Shown here in pieces: positions 47,141-58,824 of a stretch of DNA of 64,000 nt. The position numbers and the translations under genes were made by a program. Positions within the stretch are counted from its first letter, which is position 1; each line of letters begins with the position of its first letter. The notes beneath the pieces were generated by a model, which did no database searches, was not told where the DNA came from, and worked only from the letters and a program-made list of their open reading frames with translations. The stretch is from Isoetes taiwanensis. Its lineage: Eukaryota; Streptophyta; Lycopodiopsida; Isoetales; Isoetaceae. The stretch is taken from positions 556,001 to 620,000 of the forward strand of contig JAJEKV010000104.1 of assembly GCA_021234155.1 (NCBI GenBank), given 5' to 3'.

Positions 47141-48107
47141 CCCAAGGAATTTCCAAATCGGACAAGGCAAAACCTATATACTGACATCAGCATTATACTA
47201 AAAAACATAAACCTTAAGAAATCATATGTAACATGTTGCCCACTCCACAATTGTGGAAGATAAACCATATGAAAAAAAACTTCGACATCTTAGAATTGAA
47301 TTGAATCAAATACATGTTCTATCGTCCACGGAGACCAATTGGCCTATGGGACCCAATCGAAATAGTACAGCAAATAGATTACTATCAGGATTGAAAAACC
47401 CCCACTCTAAAGGGTTTTCGAGGGAAAAACCTTGGTAGTAATAGACATGCTAAGAAACTGTACAATGATAACATTATGGTACATTGCAATTTCAATGCAT
47501 TGTGTAAGGACATAGCTAAGTGCGCTCATCAACATGCAAGAAAAAAAACAAAAAATAAAATTAAAAAGACATTACATAAACCTTTATAACACCGCCAAAG
47601 AGAGCTGGCCTTTCAAAACTAGAAAATACTGAGGCATCATCTAAAGTATTCAATTTATATCACTTTGACCTAATTAGGCTTTAAAATGGTATGAAAAATT
47701 ATGTAAGTGACATTTCAATTATTTTTTTAGGTATCGAAGTTCAATTCAATTTATATTATCTTACACTAATTTCCTCATGGGGTTTTATTTTCTATGATTC
47801 TGGCGTGCCTTTTTGCTAGTTTATTTTTTTTGTTTTTACATGTCAATATATAGTTCTTTTTAATTAACAATGTAAATAGTTTTAATGTCAATGATATTTT
47901 TAACGTGAATGGTCTTTTTGTTTTTTTTTTTTTATTTCTTTATTTATGTAAGTTTTCTAATTATTGAATGCCTTTATTTTTTTGCATGTACACTAATAAC
48001 AAAATGCGCCGCTTTTGGAAATCGATTTTGCAAAGAATTTCAAGACATTCTAGGTAAGAATTTGAGTTTGAGTAGGAGAATAAAATTTTAATGTTTTATT
48101 TAGGTTA

Positions 48108-48450
48108 AAAAAAAAACTTGAGAGACTTGGACAGGGCATGGTCGGCCCACCTTGAGTGGAGAAGACTAGGTGTTCCGGTCCAAGCTCACCGCTTACTCTT
48201 GTAATTTTATTGATTAATGTATTTAGTTTAGAAAAAATTGGGGAGACTTGGACAAGGGCATGGTGGGCTCACTTTGAGTGGAGAAGACTAGGTGTTCCGG
48301 GTCCAAGCTCACCGTTTACTCTTGTAATTTTATTGATTAATGTATTTAGTTTAGAAAAAAATTGGGGAGACTTGGACAAGGGCATGGTCGGCTCGCCTTT
48401 GAGTGGAGAAGACTAGGTGTTCCGGTCCAAGCTCACCTACCTACTCTTGT
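48108..48450. repeat. About 120-bp tandem repeats (copy B)
   Basis: Three units marked by GAGACTTGGACA at 48,122, 48,243 and 48,367 (period 121-124), same unit and unit number as copy A. Each unit keeps GAGAAGACTAGGTGTTCCGG and an A/T linker with TAATTTTATTGATTAATG. Conservation of unit number shows the array was fixed before the duplication. It lies just upstream of the kinase-like reading frames, so a promoter or leader role is possible but unproven. Confidence 0.9.
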
Positions 48451-48725
48451 TTATTTTTTTATTAATATATCAATAAATAGAAATCTTTATGGATTGGACA
48501 AGGGGTGGTTTTGAAAAAATTGCATTATTGATTTTCGGTTTCTAGTTAAGAATGTTGTTTTTAAAAATGTTAGGGATGTCAAAGAAACATTAATGTGGAG
48601 TGGTTAAGAGCAAGAAGAAATTTCAATAGTTGGTTTTCAAAAAAAAATTAAAAGGGAAACTAACTCTTAAGAAAGTAGGTAAAGATTTATAATGAAGGTT
48701 TGAAAAAAGTCACAAAGCAAGATTA

Positions 48726-49136
48726 ATGAATCTAAATTGGTTTGTAGGTATGGCCCCGAGTGTGAAGACACAAATGGTTAGTGAGATTAGACGCCTGGTC
48801 ATAAATGAGATATGTGCTAACAAAGTCCCGACCGAGAGATGCAAACGGTCAACGGTCGCACCATTTTGTCGACATGTGAAAAGGAAGTGCCAATTTGAGT
48901 TAGCACAAAAATGGCCAGGTCAAGAAGAAATGTTAACTTCTCTCCTTGACGCACATGTAAAGCCAATGATTGGAAACCCCATGGATGAACTGAAGACATG
49001 TTTGAAGTATTCAGTGCAGCTTAAAAGTCCCAATGCCGAGGCTCGTGTCAAGGAATGGGTAGCTTCATGGAATTCTCAAAGAAGCGACGTGCAGATCACA
49101 AGAACATCATTATGGATCTCAATGCACGCCGCTTGA
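48726..49136 (+). CDS. Unidentified ORF upstream of kinase-like region
   Basis: A 136-codon frame; from MAPSVKTQM onward it reads as a well-behaved protein: a basic helical stretch with RRLVINEICANKVPTERC, a C..HVKRKCQFELAQKWPGQE segment, then DELKTCLKYSVQLKSPNAEA and a tryptophan-rich VKEWVASWNSQR. The first codons may be intronic, because TTTGTAG|GTATGG lies before MAP. I recognise no domain. It lies about 300 bp upstream of the kinase-like frame, and a frameshifted stretch between them (about 49,190-49,440) also reads as protein, so this may be the N-terminal part of the same gene. Confidence 0.45.
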   Translation: MNLNWFVGMAPSVKTQMVSEIRRLVINEICANKVPTERCKRSTVAPFCRHVKRKCQFELAQKWPGQEEMLTSLLDAHVKPMIGNPMDELKTCLKYSVQLKSPNAEARVKEWVASWNSQRSDVQITRTSLWISMHAA

Positions 49137-49439
49137 GGTAATTAAAAATGCTTTGCATCAGGGGAAGCTCTAGTGGAGCAGGCCTAGCAAGCCCCACTTT
49201 TCTTTGGAGAATCACATGAACACATCAATCTTTGTTGATCCCATACCCAGAGGCCGGGATGTGATATGCCTTTATTGAGGAGAAACCAACACATCGCATC
49301 GACAAATCAAGATCAACGGAACACAACACTTCCTAGATGATGAGCTATATAGTGGATGGGTTTTCAAGGGCAAAGATAGGGCGTAGACGCATGAGATGGC
49401 TCAAAGATACATACGCTTCAAGAGCCCTCAGATCCCGCT

Positions 49440-50119
49440 TTGGCTACATCCATTGGACTTGCATATGAAGTTGCTAGCTCTAGTGGGGATACCATAGGGC
49501 CAATGGTGATTCGACCTTTCATGAATGGAGAGACACTTGCACACTTGTTTGACTATTTACCTAATAACTTGTCACGCTTTTTAGAAGGGCCAAGAAGAAC
49601 CGACAAACACATAGGCACCGAACTTAGGAGCAAAATGCGAAGTTGTATATCAAGATGTTCCGTAGATAGCTCTTGCCCCAGCGTAAGGTGTGTCCTTGAG
49701 ATCCACAAAGGCCACTTCACTCACACAAAGCTTAATTGCAAGAGAGTCAAATTACATTTTGATGATGAGTACCAAAATGTGTGTGTGGCCATTGGTGATT
49801 GGGACAATGCAATTCATTTTACGCCAAAGAGCCGCCATTCCTTGTTGAAGTGTTCAGATTTGCTTTTGGATGGACAAGCAAAATATCCATGGTTAGAGGA
49901 AACCGTGGTTTGAGAAATCAAAGGATGATGATCGTGGTATGGGGACACGAAATTCATGATGTCTATGCATTGGGATATATTTATGAGATGCTTCGGATTT
50001 CGTGCAAAGCTATGCGACGAATGGAGTGGTTTAATAATAACAACAATGCCCAATGGATTAATCCAACCCATATGTACCAACGACGCCTTGACAAGTTGGA
50101 GGAGCAAAAACAAGAATGA
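49440..50119 (+). pseudogene. Protein-kinase-like (pseudokinase) domain, frameshifted
   Basis: The first frame (49,440-49,913, 157 codons) has PMVIRPFMNGETLAHLF at residues 21-37, which resembles the kinase hinge and start of the C-lobe; then HKGHFTHTKLN at about 89-99, in the place of the catalytic loop H-R-D-L-K-x-x-N; then VAIGDWDNA at about 116-124, in the place of the DFG segment. After a frame change (about 49,910), HDVYALGYIYEML follows, like the subdomain IX D-V-Y-x-x-G helix, and the frame ends EEQKQE-stop at 50,117-50,119. If the alignment is right, the HRD aspartate is replaced by lysine and DFG reads DWD, so the protein would not be a normal active kinase. The order of motifs is what convinces me; no search was possible. 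It could instead be an unrelated fold with chance matches. Copy A shows the same substitutions. Confidence 0.45.
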
Positions 50120-50779
50120 TGTGCCCACGTGAAGACGATTCTCATCACGCACCCAAAGCTTCGGAAGTTGTTGAAGCCTTACAAAGTGTTGGAATATCTT
50201 CTACCATGGTTGTGAGACAAAGACGGCACATGAAGTGCATGGATGCCTTGGAGATGTCAAAATTGTTGTTATCACAACTCTTAGCATGAATACAATATTG
50301 TATTGTTTAAGAGTAGTAAATTTTTTTAATTGTCTAATAACCAAATATATAAAGACACTTTTAATTATTCAAATCCCAATGTTTTGTAATGAACTTCCCA
50401 TGTTGCTAACATTTGTTGCTTTCCTACTATGTTATTCATCGTGACTCCATATAAATAACTTGCAAGTTTTTGCACATGTCCAAAGAACCATGGGATACGG
50501 CACGATGGCATATCTATTGTTCATAACTTTTTCTCGTGGTGGCTTGGTAGCCTTATTGATGTACCTAAACCCTCAGAAAGGCCTTTAAGAGGCGGGTTGG
50601 TCGCTCAGTGTTTAGTCACACCACCGCCACCTCCACCACCACAGCGGATTTGGTATGGATTATTTTCTAGGATAAAATGGTTGTTAACCATTTATTTTAA
50701 CGCTCTAATGTTTTTAAATGTAGTGTAAATGCGGGTTAAGGCCCTTCTTTTCCTATGCATAATGTTCGCCGTCAGTTTC

Positions 50780-52242
50780 CGGGGCGGATCTTCTTCTCAT
50801 GAAAGACTAAGAGTCGGAGGAAAAGGACCTCGATTCGAGGAGGAAGACTAAGAGCGTGGAACTCCGAGATATCAACGGGCGATAACCCTCAAGATAGGTG
50901 GAATGCCTTGCAACTTGGGATGACGCCTCAGAATGGAGATTGCGCAAGCAAGGTCAAGTTGAACAAAGTAGGCGGAGGTCCGGGCCCATGACCCCTACGC
51001 CATAGCTCATACACTCCTTCAGAATTCAATCTTGGGCTTTCTTCCAGGACGCAGGGGATCCAACCCGCACGAATGAGCACCGACCGCCGCTCACGCCGGA
51101 GTGGACGCAATTCCTCTTCAAGCTCTATTAAAGATCGTGGCACCACCGCACCACCTCCACGAAGGCATCTCTTTGAATATGAGTGAGTTCATCTTGAATT
51201 ATGCCTTTTTTGTTCACTAACACATATTCATATGTTAGTCGTATGTTGAGTGTAGTAACAAGAAGGTGCCGCCAACAAAGATCAGTAGAGATGGCGACAA
51301 TTTTGGAAGATGGCTAATAGTGTCACAAATAGCATTTGCCAAAACGTCCACAAGGGTGAATGGAACCCGGAGCCTATGATGAGGAAAAAAGAGAGGATCA
51401 AGGAGATTTTAGAAGCGTAATATCCCGAGCTCAAGTCGAGAGAGATCTCATGGAGGGAGGTTTGTTCAAAGTGGTAAACATGTTAAAGCCACCAGGTATT
51501 AGGCTCTTTCGCTCTTCATTATAACCTCATTGTACTCATATTTTATTTATATTTTGCAGAGGTAATCGAAGAAGCAAATGGAAAGCTCTTGCCAAAGCTA
51601 TAGGAGTCTCGATAGAGGGAAGTGGCAAGCAAACCTTATCCGGGTTGATCGATGAGGCATTTCAAGTACATCATCTCTCCCATGAGTCGATAATTAGATG
51701 ACGCCATGTGGACTAAGTCCTTGTATTGCATTGTAGCTCGGGAGAGTCGATAATTAGATGACGCCATGTGGACTAAGTCCTTGTATTGCATTGTAGTGTT
51801 TGAAGGCCAACATATTATCAAAGAAAGGGGAAGCTAGAACAAAGGCAGCTACGGACGCCGGAGGTAACGACGAAGCAAGTGGGCAGCCATAGTGCCAATA
51901 AGACCGGTCCGACGGTTATGGCTTTCCTCGATAAGCTATTTGTAAGTATAAATTTGGTTTATAATGTAGGTTCTCGAAGTTGAACACTAACATTAGTTTT
52001 GGTGCTCATTCTCAATAGAAGTCATTTTGTCTGTCCGCCTACCGCTAAAGATGAACGCGAAAAAGGGCCTTCAAAAAGGCACCATGCGCCATCCAAGACG
52101 CAAGGCTGCGGATTCGGGGAAGTGTGTATCATTCATTAGATAATTATTTGTGACTACAATGAACTAATTGTTGCATACAATATAATACAGCCAATGAAGA
52201 CGAAGGCCAATGAAGACTTAAGAAGAAGAGAGCAACAACTAA
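50780..52242 (+). pseudogene. Downstream exons of an unidentified gene (copy B)
   Basis: Equivalent of 11,840-13,351. The best preserved exon is about 51,562-51,690, reading RRSKWKALAKAIGVSIEGSG and then LIDEAFQVHHLSHESIIR before a stop, and preceded by a TTTTGCAG acceptor. Other exons are frameshifted compared with copy A: the region 50,820-51,180 reads well in neither copy as a single frame. The last exon after ATACAG (about 52,190) shows PMKTKANED. Function unknown. Confidence 0.35.
51690..51797. repeat. 60-bp tandem duplication (copy B)
   Basis: Two units of TAATTAGATGACGCCATGTG followed by GACTAAGTCCTTGTATTGCA. Same arrangement as in copy A; copy A reads GGCGCC where copy B reads GACGCC in both units. 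Confidence 0.85.
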
Positions 52243-52269
52243 AGACTCAATATATTTTGTAATGTGCAA

Positions 52270-52688
52270 ATTACATTGTGAAATATATTAATTGAATTCA
52301 ATCTAAATTTTTTATGCTTTGTTCTTATTACTTGTGATTTCTTTTTTTATGTTAATTTTATGCTCGATTCTATTTTTTTATTCTTAACATTTAATTACAT
52401 ATTAAATAATAATGCTTATCTACTATGATACTGAATACTAATATAATTTAATCAATATTTGTTTCTATTTTTCGAATTTTTAAATTTTTATTCTCGATTT
52501 ATTTTGTTCATATTTAATATTTATTAATACTATTAATATTATTGTTAATATTAATATTATTTAATATTAATAGATATTATTAAATATTTATTTATATTAA
52601 ATATTTGTTAATATTGAATATGAATATTAACTAATATTAAATAAATATTAAATAATATTAAATAAATATTTTTTTTTTCAAAATTTCT
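52270..52688. other. AT-rich block (copy B)
   Basis: Same block as 13,370-13,800, with nearly no base changes apart from homopolymer length and a few substitutions. It contrasts sharply with the heavily diverged GC-rich array that follows. Confidence 0.8.
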
Positions 52689-52692
52689 TGAT

Positions 52693-53150
52693 CGTCGTTT
52701 AACGACGTTGCTGGCGTGGCTGCCACGTGTATCATTGGCCACGTCATCATCCGTCTCGACGTCAGCGCGCGGCCGCCACGTCATCGACGTCGTTGAACGA
52801 CGACGCGGCGTGGCTGCCACGCCAGCAGAAACGTGGCCGCCACGCCAGCAGCGCCTGCTGACGCGTGACAACCACGTCATCACGTCGTTGAACGACGTCT
52901 AACACGTGGCCGCCACGTCCGCGCTTCGCGCTGGCGACGCCACGCTGGAGGCACGACACGTCGACATGACCACGTGTACTTTTCGTCGTTTAACGACGTC
53001 GCCAGCTCATCAGCCACGCCAGCCGGCCGCGCTGGCGCGGTCACGCTGGCCGCAGTGCCGCGTGGCTGGCCCACGTGTACGCCAAGTCGTTTATCGACGT
53101 CGCGTCGTCGCTTTACGACGCCGCAGTTGCGACGCGTATAGCGACGCATA
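52693..53150. repeat. 95-101-bp tandem array with CGTCGTT(T/G)AACGACG core
   Basis: The 15-bp palindromic core starts at 52,693, 52,788, 52,883 and 52,984, and in a variant form (AGTCGTTTATCGACG) at 53,085: spacings 95, 95, 101 and 101. The spacer in each unit is rich in ACGT words, with CCACGTGTA in units 1, 3 and 4 and GGCCGCCACG in units 1-3. The core can pair with itself and the spacers contain many CG, CHG and ACGT (G-box-like) sites. This is a minisatellite, or the sub-terminal repeat of a DNA transposon. It is flanked by an AT-rich block upstream and single-copy-like DNA downstream. Confidence 0.85.
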
Positions 53151-53169
53151 AAGGTAGTTAAACGACATC

Positions 53170-54215
53170 CAGACGTCGTAATCCGACGTGGTAAGGGTTG
53201 CATGCGTTGTAACCGATGATGAGATTACTACGGTGATCTCTAGGACGTGGTGTAATGTCAATGTAGGCATGACCGCGGTGCCGCTTGGAAAGTCTACTTC
53301 TGTCCCACGGAAGTAGACGACCTCGAGAGAAAGGTCATTGAAGAATGCATTGATAGGAAAAGCACCTCTAGCCCCATATATGTTTTGATAGGAGGAATCT
53401 GGCCTTCACGCCCCATATACGGGAAGGACCTATCCTCCACGCTGGGCAACTAAAGGTGTAGGCATGAGTGGCATATAGGCATATAGGCGCTGTCTCCTCG
53501 GCCATAATGGAAGATTCACCCTCTTCCTACGCCGGGGCATAAGCATGCTACACCCTATCAAAAAAAGTACCATTTAGGAACCATAAAACTACCTAAAAAA
53601 GTACCCAACACTGGGTACTGGGTACTTTTATAATATCTCAATAACTACAAATGTTAAAATGAATGCATTCATTTTGGCCTCCAATAGTATTATCTCTATC
53701 TTAACCTTGAACATTGATATGCTTTTGACATTTTATATTGAACTTTTGAATTAGTTTTGACCAAAAGAACAAGAAAATAATACCCAATCCAAAAGTACTT
53801 AGTGCAGGTAGTTAAAAATGGCAGGGTGTAGCATGCATATGCCCGCCGAGAGATTAGCCATGCATCCATGTAGATAGGTGGGGTGGTCACCATATAACCA
53901 AAAATTTTATCTAAAATTAATGATACTAACGTAGTGTTGACCTGCAGGCCAATAGAGCGCTCCGGAGGGCCAGGAGGTCGAACTACGAAGACTTGCAACA
54001 CAATTTTGTTGTAATGTGTTGCAAGGAATAAAGAGCACCTCGAGCAATAATTGTATATATAATAAATAACCGAGACATTAGGAGTTATTGTTATAAGGAC
54101 ATAAGTGATAACCATTGGATTGCATAATAGTATTAATGTTCTATAAATATTACCTTAAGGTAATTCTATTATAAATGTAATAATAGGTATATCGTATACA
54201 TGAGGTTGGTTGCAG
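53170..54215. other. Non-coding stretch between array and LTR-like segment (copy B)
   Basis: Counterpart of 14,270-15,300. A minus-strand frame of 139 codons (53,696-54,115) is broken in copy A and looks like translated A/T-rich DNA. No gene is supported. Confidence 0.6.
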
Positions 54216-54280
54216 GTTAAGTAGATCCCAAGGTGGGGAGACCCACGATGTCGCGATAAAAGATCAATTCAAGGGGAGAA

Positions 54281-55600
54281 TGTGACGTTCCAAAGACGAT
54301 ATACGGTCTCAAGACGATACCGCATCAAGGCGGCCACGCTGCATTATCGCCGGCCCCGCCGACGCGGTATGCCGACGATACCAAGCAAGGACGCCCTAGG
54401 GGCTTGCAATGGTGCATTACACTTAGCAATGCGCGCACCCTTAGACCTTTAACCCATTAAAGGTAGACCAAGGGTCGTGGAAACCCTAAACCTAACTGAT
54501 AGCCTACATAAGGCATCAAACCCTAACATTCCCTTTTTCGCCCATAGACCTTCGAATCGGATTCGCTACCGAGGAGTCAATTCCAACTCCCACGATCCTG
54601 CCTGTGCGCCCCAGCTAGTCAGATCTCCTTTCCGACCGCATCTCGAAGCAGAACTGCGACATGGACGCCTTTGAATTGGGAGGAGGAACCGTGGATCGTA
54701 TTTAGTTGATTGAATAGCCTAAACCTTATTCCAATTTTTCGAACCAGTAGGTTTAGCCTATTAAATCACCCCTATTAGCCAAGCTGATCCCGAGATTGAC
54801 TCTAACTAAGGAACCTAACTCTATGAGATAGATTAGTTCTTTATTATATTATTATGTTGATATGATGGACGGATGGATTCTGTGAACTCATTGTATTGGG
54901 AAGGGGGGTAGAGACTTAAAGCTTAGTAGATGATGCTCCTAGTTAGTCCCTCTTAGTGCATTACTAGAATTCGGCATGTGCACAGGAGCCCACCTAGTTG
55001 TGGGTGAAGGGGCCAGACTGGCTTAGAATGAGGTTCGTGTTCTGACCCTCGACCGATCCCTCTGGTGTGTAAGGCCTACCGGGATCGTAGAGCGACTAGG
55101 TCTAATGGCTTACCACCGAAAGTGTGGGTAAGGCATGGGCTCGACACCGCGGGTGGTGTTCACCTTCAGTGGGTTAAGTCAATAAGCAAAGGGCCCTCTA
55201 GTCACCTTGGGTCAGCATGTAGATCTCTCGGAGGGAGTTTATTCCCTACCGCCCCATCGGACCGGAGAGATGTAACCCGTGAATAGCCCTTTGGCTATGC
55301 ACCGGGCGGACTCACCGGGTCCCAACACTTTTCAACCTACTCGCAGTGTGCAATGTGGAGGGGCGGATGGTGTGGACAACCCTTAGCCATGCTCTTATGC
55401 CAGCCCAACCCATTGTTATGATTTCATGCAGATCGAACTCGGAGACCCAAGCTAGTCACCCCCCGAGTCCGAGCCTTGGGTAGGACTTCCTTTGCATTGT
55501 GCTGATCTTTGTCTATGCACGGATGTTGATGTGCCACCCTTCGAGGTGGCTATATGATGTTGTGTTACTGACGAGTATGTTTACGCTTCCGCAGCTAGGT
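54281..55600 (+). mobile_element. LTR-retrotransposon-like segment (copy B)
   Basis: The purine tract AAGGGGAGAA (54,271-54,280) directly precedes TGTGACGTTC, a common start of Ty3/gypsy LTRs in plants. The following 1.3 kb has no coding frame. I cannot place the CA end, a target-site duplication, or any gag-pol sequence, so this would be a solo LTR or a fragment. A LINE body begins about 170 bp after the end given here. Confidence 0.38.
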
Positions 55601-55767
55601 AGGCCCTGAGGGAGACGGGGTAAAATGACCCCTTCACTCTTCCCACTGTGGACTCTAGACGGTCCACGATGATATGTGGAGGGCCCTCAGACGCGATATG
55701 GAGCTGGTGCGGGGATGAACTCGCTTTGTATACGGTGCGGGCATCGTATATGTGTAGGGGACGTCAC

Positions 55768-58003
55768 AGTCTGGCTTCATTCCGGGCAGGCATATTCTCA
55801 ATAATGTCGCGACGGCATTCGAGGGTATTCACTGGGTGCGCAAAACAGGTCAGCAGATAGTGTACTTGAAGCTGGACTTTGCAAAGGCCTATGATAGTGT
55901 TCGGTGGGACTTTCTGAAGCGGATGATGCTCGCCTTTGGGTGTGGGGAGAGCTTTACAGAAGTGACTCTGAAGCTCTTAATGTCTGCCAGAGCCACTGTC
56001 CTATGACGGTGAGTCCTCGCCAATCTTTAGTGTGGGGCGGGGAGTTCGCCAGGGATGCCCGTTAGCGCCCTTCCTATTTACCATTGTTGCCGAGGCTCTC
56101 TCGCAGTTCTTGCTCTCTGCAGTGGAGGCGGGTGTTGTGGAGGGGTTGAGGATGGTAGATGGGTCACAGCAGATTGGGAGTCAGTACGCTGATGACTCTT
56201 TCCTCTTCCGACAGGCGGATGAAAGGAATATGTTAAACACGAAGGAGTTGCTGGATGCATTCTCTCTTGCGTCGGGTTGTCTTATGAATTGGTCGAAGTG
56301 CTCGACGTTATGGCCGGCAGAAGATCCCATGCCTGTGGTCGTGTCTCAATTTCCTTGGCAGATGCAGTCGTAGGGCACATGCTCTAGGCTTTTGGGGATC
56401 CCGTTTGGCATTGACATTTCGGCGGCAGGCATTTGGGAGGACATTTTGGTGGGGCTGCGTCGGCACCTTAATTGGTGGAAGGGGGGGAAGCTTTCCATGG
56501 CTGGTAGGGTTACGGTGGCAAAGTCCGTTTTGTGTTCCACGCAAATTTGTATGGCATCCATCATCCTGGCGCCCGAAAGCAAGGTTCGGGAAATTTCCTC
56601 TATGGTTCGTAACTTTGTATGGGGTGGCAATGAGGAGGGGGCGGTCGTCAAGGTGGCCTGGTGGAAATGTGTGCGCCCCAAAGCTGCGGGGGGACTCGGT
56701 TTCTTGGACCTCTCGCTCCATGGCAAGCTTCTATTGTCCAAGATCGTCTTTGCGATCCTGGAGAATGCACTTGACTCCCCGGGCATGGTCTTACTTCATC
56801 AGTCGCTATCTCACTCGATTGTTTTTCGTAAGCCGTCCGTGCCTGTGCGGCTTCCATGGGCGTTATTTGTAGATATCAGGCCATATGTGAATGCCTCTCC
56901 CTTTCTGAAGGGGCTCTTGCGTGCATGGGAGCACGTCTGCCCGCTGTTTGCCATTGACGCCGCCAGTTGTATTCAGTTAGAGGCATCACCATGGTGGATC
57001 CCGCTCGGTCCAGGTGCAGCACCTCTGGTGTTGGCCGCATCCGTCGATCCCCGGGTCCAGCGCAGATGGGCACAGCGTGGGGTGCTGACGGTGGGGGAGT
57101 GGTATATTGACGGGCAGCTCGCACCCTGGCAGCTTTTCCGCCACAAGTTCCAACTTCAGGAACGGGATTGTGCTATTTGGGCATGGGTGGCTAATGCGCT
57201 GCCGCTGAACCCCCCGCAGGCGTCGGGGCGGGTGTGGAGTTGTCATCCAAAAGTTGACCCCTCGAATTTCGTGAAGTCCTGCTATGAGCTTTTGGCAATT
57301 CAAGATGAGCTGCCCCCCTCAGATGGCTGGAGTCTTCAGGTGCCAGGAGATGACTGGAGCAACATTTGGAGATGGGTGTGGAACCCAATCTCGCCCCCCC
57401 AAGATTCGGGTGCTGCTATGGCAGATAGTGCACCGGTCCCTGAGGGTGAACACGTGGGTGCACAGGATCAATCCACGGATCAGCGACCGGTGTCCAACGT
57501 GTGGTGCCTGTGTGGAGACCCTGGAGCATTGTATGTTTCTCTGCTCGGACATCCAGCCGGCTTGGCAGTGGGTCCAGCGCCTTTTTCACATATCGCTTCA
57601 GAGTCAACAGGTTCTCTTGAGGGTGTATCCTCGTGGGTGGTCCCAGCCTCAGAGTCTGGCCTTCCATTTGTGTAAAGCGTGGTTAGTGTGGCTCATTTGG
57701 AAGCGTCGGCGCATGAAGGTGTTCAGGAATGAGGAGGTACAGCCCCGGGTTCTGATCCCGCAGTTAAGGTACAAATTATATCTCTCTTACCTGGCATCTC
57801 CTCGGAAGGAGCAGTTTAAGCCAGCTGTCTGGGAAAGGACCCTTCTCATTGTAGACAGCATTGGCAGATTTATCCCATGAGTCGTAGGTAGGTATATGTG
57901 TTGTGTGGGTGCTCGCCCATGTGTGGGCAGGGGTACCCTAGTATCGCTCTTCTTGTACTTACTCTATATTAATATTACTTAATTTCATCCTTAAAAAAAA
58001 AAA
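55768..58003 (+). mobile_element. 5'-truncated LINE with RT and zf-RVT (copy B)
   Basis: Non-LTR retrotransposon. From 55,768 it reads GFIPGRHILNNVATAFEGIH and LKLDFAKAYDSVRWDFL (RT fingers and palm). After a frameshift, GVRQGCPLAPFLF (from about 56,035) and GSQYADDSFLF (the YxDD catalytic box, about 56,180-56,212). After another, LGIPFG and LSMAGRVTVAKSVL, then a 427-codon frame (56,392-57,675). The C-terminal zf-RVT region is in a third frame (57,284-57,880), with WRWVWN, RVLLWQIVHRSL and the RCPTCGACVETLEHCMFLC zinc motif, ending at a TGA. The endonuclease domain and the 5' part of the RT are missing. It ends with an 11-base A tail (57,993-58,003). The last frame change sits on a run of seven C (57,394-57,400). 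Confidence 0.93.
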
Positions 58004-58824
58004 GTATATCAAAGTATCGTGTATATGGAGTCCATATAGAAAGAGAATTGCATTGCAAAACTTGTTTATAAGCATTGAAGCAAACTTGTTACATGCAGAG
58101 AAATTCCTTTCCTGACATGATAAATACAAGAAGGAATTCACAAGAAATACAGAGTCCATTTTGAGTTTCATCCAGCTCCATAGACAAGAAAGAACTAACA
58201 TGAAATACATGAACTAGAATCCTACGTCTAGCTAGCTCCAGAGCATACAGTTGATGCCGCATGCAAGCAACGATTTGAAGCCCTTTCTTGGCAGGTTCTG
58301 GCAGATGGCACATCAGAATGCCGGAGGGCTCCCACGGCCCCTTCACTCCCCCTAGGGCTTTATATGAACCAAGAAGAGATAAATGGAGCTGGACTGCTGA
58401 ATAACAAAATGGTGAGTGCCGAATTTAGGCCAGCCATTGTAAAACATGACTATTGATTGGTGAGGATAAATAAAACCAAGATCCACACTAATTGAAGCCA
58501 TATATTTCAGGAGATGAGTGAAACAATGATTTGCAAAAAACAATTAGATATGTGAAAATCAAAGGGAACTTGGCCCACCACCAGAAGACTTGTACAAGGA
58601 TTGATCAGAACTCATGTTTCAAAACTGAAATTCAGCTATAGGTTGCCATAGCAATATCAACCAACATTTCTACTATAACAGAGAATCATATTAAGAAAAT
58701 AGAAACTTATGGCATGTTTGGGTAGAAGCATGAGCAACTCAGACAGTAGAGATAACAATTTAAGAAAGAAATATTTGATTCTGGAGTGGTCGTCATCCTC
58801 TGTTAGACTTAATTCTATGGCTTG
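58004..58824. other. Spacer between two LINEs (copy B; copy A 19,073-19,900)
   Basis: No convincing gene. A minus-strand frame at 58,089-58,346 is not preserved in copy A. This is probably the host sequence into which the LINEs inserted, or the 5' remainder of the second element. Confidence 0.5.

Noticed and set aside
53696-54115. 139-codon minus-strand frame
   Set aside because: A/T-rich translation full of Y, I, L and V, broken in copy A at 15,027-15,215, with no motif.
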